DNA from: Methanobacterium sp. PtaB.Bin024
GTDB taxonomy: Archaea; Methanobacteriota; Methanobacteria; Methanobacteriales; Methanobacteriaceae
DNA: 6,861 nucleotides
Direction: 5' to 3'
NCBI GenBank assembly: GCA_002067065.1
Contig: MVPY01000052.1
Span: forward strand, 1 to 6,861
In this document: positions 5,248-6,861 of the stretch, one piece after another
How positions within the stretch are numbered: the stretch's first letter is position 1
How the letters are laid out: each line of letters begins with the position of its first letter
Position numbers and translations under genes: made by a program
Notes under the pieces: model-generated
What the model saw: only the letters and a program-made list of their open reading frames with translations
What the model was told of the DNA's origin: nothing
Database searches by the model: none

Positions 5248-6276
5248 ATGAATTTAAACGAACTAATTTTACCCGTACTAATAATATTAACTGGAATCGT
5301 CATTGGATTCTTATTTGAGTTCTTAATTATACGAAAAATCAGGGAAAAATGTTTAGAAAGTAATTGGGAAGGTTTTAAAGTAGTTATAAAGTCCTTAAGA
5401 GGATTATCTGCCTTTTGTTTTACCATTGCTGCTATTTATGTTGCCCTAAACTACATGGTGGTTGATGCTGCTACCCTAACTAATATCAATAAAGTTTTGA
5501 CCATCCTCCTTGTTTTACTTATCACCTGGTTTGTGGCCCGTTTAACGTCAGGTTTTGTGAATCTATACACGCAACAGGCAGAGGGCGTTTTTCCATCCAC
5601 TTCCTTTTTCGGCAACATAACTAAAATACTCATATTTGCAGTGGGAATAATGGTGGTTATCAGTTTTTTGGGACTATCAATCACTCCTCTACTCACTGCT
5701 TTTGGTATTGGAGGTATTGCTCTAGCCCTGGCCCTGGAGGACACTCTATCCAATATGTTCGCTGGTTTAAATGTTATAACCTCCAAGGAAATGTTAATAG
5801 GAGATTATATAATGCTTGATAGTGGTGAAGAGGGATATGTTCAGGATATAACCTGGAGAAACACCACCATCCAATCTTTAACCAAAAACACCATCATCGT
5901 ACCCAACTCCAAAATTGCATCCACCATCATCACCAACTACCATCAGGACCAGAAAGAAATGCTAATCAAAGTCAACATGGGGGTATCCTATGCCAGTGAC
6001 CTGGAGAAGGTGGAAAAAGTTACAGTGGAGGTGGCCAGGGAAGTTATCAAAAAACTTTCCGGAGGTGATGAGTCAATTGACCCCTACATTAGATACAATG
6101 AATTCGATGACTTTAGCATTAACTTCACAGTATTTTTAAGTGTTAAAGAATTTGTGGAGCAGTACAGATTGAAACATGAATTCATAAAACGTTTACATGA
6201 AAGATACGATGAGGAAGACATTGTTATACCCTTCCCAGTTCGTACGGTGTATATGGAAAACAATGCAGATAACTGA
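5248..6276 (+). CDS. MscS family mechanosensitive ion channel
   Basis: A 342-residue small-conductance mechanosensitive channel, expected to open under membrane tension and release solutes during osmotic downshock. Membrane segments lie at about 5-28, 50-72, 83-106 and 122-146. The pore-lining helix with the Gly/Ala pattern follows at about 145-172 (TAFGIGGIALALALEDTLSNMFAG), the family hallmark. The cytoplasmic beta domain begins with GDYIML (185-190) and includes VPNSKI (218-223); the C-terminal alpha/beta cage ends with the family motif IPFPVRTVYM (327-336). The frame is open to a TTG at 5158, but that would add 30 charged residues and has no binding site. ATG 5248 follows GAGGTTAT and starts right before the first membrane helix, so I prefer it. 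The gene is monocistronic by layout, divergent from cofH and convergent with the nucleotidase gene. Confidence 0.93.
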   Translation: MNLNELILPVLIILTGIVIGFLFEFLIIRKIREKCLESNWEGFKVVIKSLRGLSAFCFTIAAIYVALNYMVVDAATLTNINKVLTILLVLLITWFVARLTSGFVNLYTQQAEGVFPSTSFFGNITKILIFAVGIMVVISFLGLSITPLLTAFGIGGIALALALEDTLSNMFAGLNVITSKEMLIGDYIMLDSGEEGYVQDITWRNTTIQSLTKNTIIVPNSKIASTIITNYHQDQKEMLIKVNMGVSYASDLEKVEKVTVEVAREVIKKLSGGDESIDPYIRYNEFDDFSINFTVFLSVKEFVEQYRLKHEFIKRLHERYDEEDIVIPFPVRTVYMENNADN

Positions 6277-6281
6277 TCAAT

Positions 6282-6315
6282 TTACTTCTTTTTATATATC
6301 ATTTAAAAAAAGTAA
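6282..6315. terminator. Bidirectional terminator between the channel and nucleotidase genes
   Basis: TTACTTCTTTTTA (6282-6294) pairs with TAAAAAAAGTAA (6304-6315) apart from one bulged base. Each strand reads into a T-run, so the element can end both convergent transcripts. It fills most of the 42-base gap between the stop codons. Confidence 0.6.
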
Positions 6316-6318
6316 CAT

Positions 6319-6861
6319 CTAAATGGCAGTAACTGTGCTCTGAATCTCTGATTTAACAGAGGGATTGTCATCTAAATATTTTATCATGGCATCTATGGCC
6401 TTAAAATCTTCCTGTTTATGGTTCTTCCCGTAGTGAGGGGGCACACCCTGGCTGGTAACGTAGGCAGCATGATAGGTTTCATCCATTTTCAACCTTTTTC
6501 CCTGGATAAATATTTCCTGCACCCGATGTCCTTTAGGATTTTCAACTTTAAAGTATAGATTCAACCCCATGCAACGCTTCATATAGCCACCCATCTGATT
6601 GTAAGGATCTCTACTGAAAAGATGTTCTAAACTTTCTTCTAGCATCATCCAAATATCCCTACCAGTTAACTTTACCGTGGAAACCGGGGGGTTCATGGGA
6701 ATTATGTTATAAAGGTCATTCATGGTTATTTCTCCAGGAGGAACTGGAGCACCATACCTCCAACCATTGGAAAAAGCGATCTGGGCTTTAGTTTCGGATA
6801 AAATACTTTTAAGGAGAAAATTATCCATGGTGGATTCCAGTACTGTGTTACGGTTAAGACC
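6319..6861 (-). CDS. 5'-nucleotidase family protein, C-terminal part (truncated by the window edge)
   Basis: The frame stays open through ATG 6828 to the edge, and the added residues GLNRNTVLEST match the family, so the true start lies beyond 6861 and only about 181 residues are visible. They form the 5'-nucleotidase C-terminal domain, which binds the nucleoside part of the substrate. Visible landmarks are the opening RNTVLESTMDNFL, then SNGWRYG (31-37 of the visible part), where many relatives have NGG-R, PPGEIT with the following LYNIIP, and the later YHAAYVTSQGV. In this family a metallophosphoesterase domain with a two-metal site precedes this one, giving phosphate release from nucleotides or related esters, often outside the cell. 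That domain, any signal peptide and the substrate cannot be judged here. The SNGWRYG variant also occurs in SoxB-like relatives, so the exact function is open. Confidence 0.85.
   Translation of the reverse strand, partial: GLNRNTVLESTMDNFLLKSILSETKAQIAFSNGWRYGAPVPPGEITMNDLYNIIPMNPPVSTVKLTGRDIWMMLEESLEHLFSRDPYNQMGGYMKRCMGLNLYFKVENPKGHRVQEIFIQGKRLKMDETYHAAYVTSQGVPPHYGKNHKQEDFKAIDAMIKYLDDNPSVKSEIQSTVTAI

Noticed and set aside
5451..5786. Minus-strand ORF of 111 codons
   Set aside because: It is an antisense shadow of the membrane region of the MscS-like channel, with no family resemblance.

Overview
The window looks like the chromosome of a hydrogenotrophic methanogen, most likely Methanobacterium or a close relative in the Methanobacteriales. 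The DNA is AT-rich, and Shine-Dalgarno sites match the archaeal 16S 3' end (one is AGGAGGTGAT). The gene set fits: a CofH-type radical SAM enzyme of the coenzyme F420 pathway, a soluble PAS/HisKA_2 sensor kinase, and a response regulator ending in a cysteine-bearing domain that I associate with methanogen regulators. The taxonomic call is an inference; no rRNA is present.

Layout. Positions 23-2234 hold a minus-strand signalling pair: the response regulator (2234 to 1365) comes first, and after a 232-base gap the cytoplasmic histidine kinase (1132 to 23). The gap carries a 21-bp tandem repeat and a possible hairpin that would cover the kinase ribosome binding site. A 362-base region without a convincing gene (2235-2596) then carries the regulator promoter, with paired palindromic motifs around its TATA box, and a near-perfect Shine-Dalgarno site. 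That site leads into a small plus-strand secreted protein (to 2938) that is rich in N-glycosylation sequons, but no normal start codon sits at the expected distance. This gene converges on a minus-strand pair: a divergent cofH (5016 to 3961) followed 54 bases later by nudC (3906 to 3010), an NADH pyrophosphatase. Divergent from cofH is an MscS-type mechanosensitive channel (5248-6276). It converges on the C-terminal part of a 5'-nucleotidase family protein that runs off the right edge (6861 to 6319).

How they work together. The regulator and kinase plausibly form a phosphorelay without an obvious DNA-binding output domain. cofH and nudC are probably co-transcribed, and both concern redox cofactors (deazaflavin and nicotinamide). 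The channel and the secreted protein are independent envelope functions. I see no mobile elements, CRISPR arrays, tRNAs or rRNAs. The points most worth a second look are the missing start codon of the sequon-rich secreted protein, the substituted conserved positions in the CofH-like enzyme, the cysteine output domain of the regulator, and the symmetric sites in the intergenic regions.
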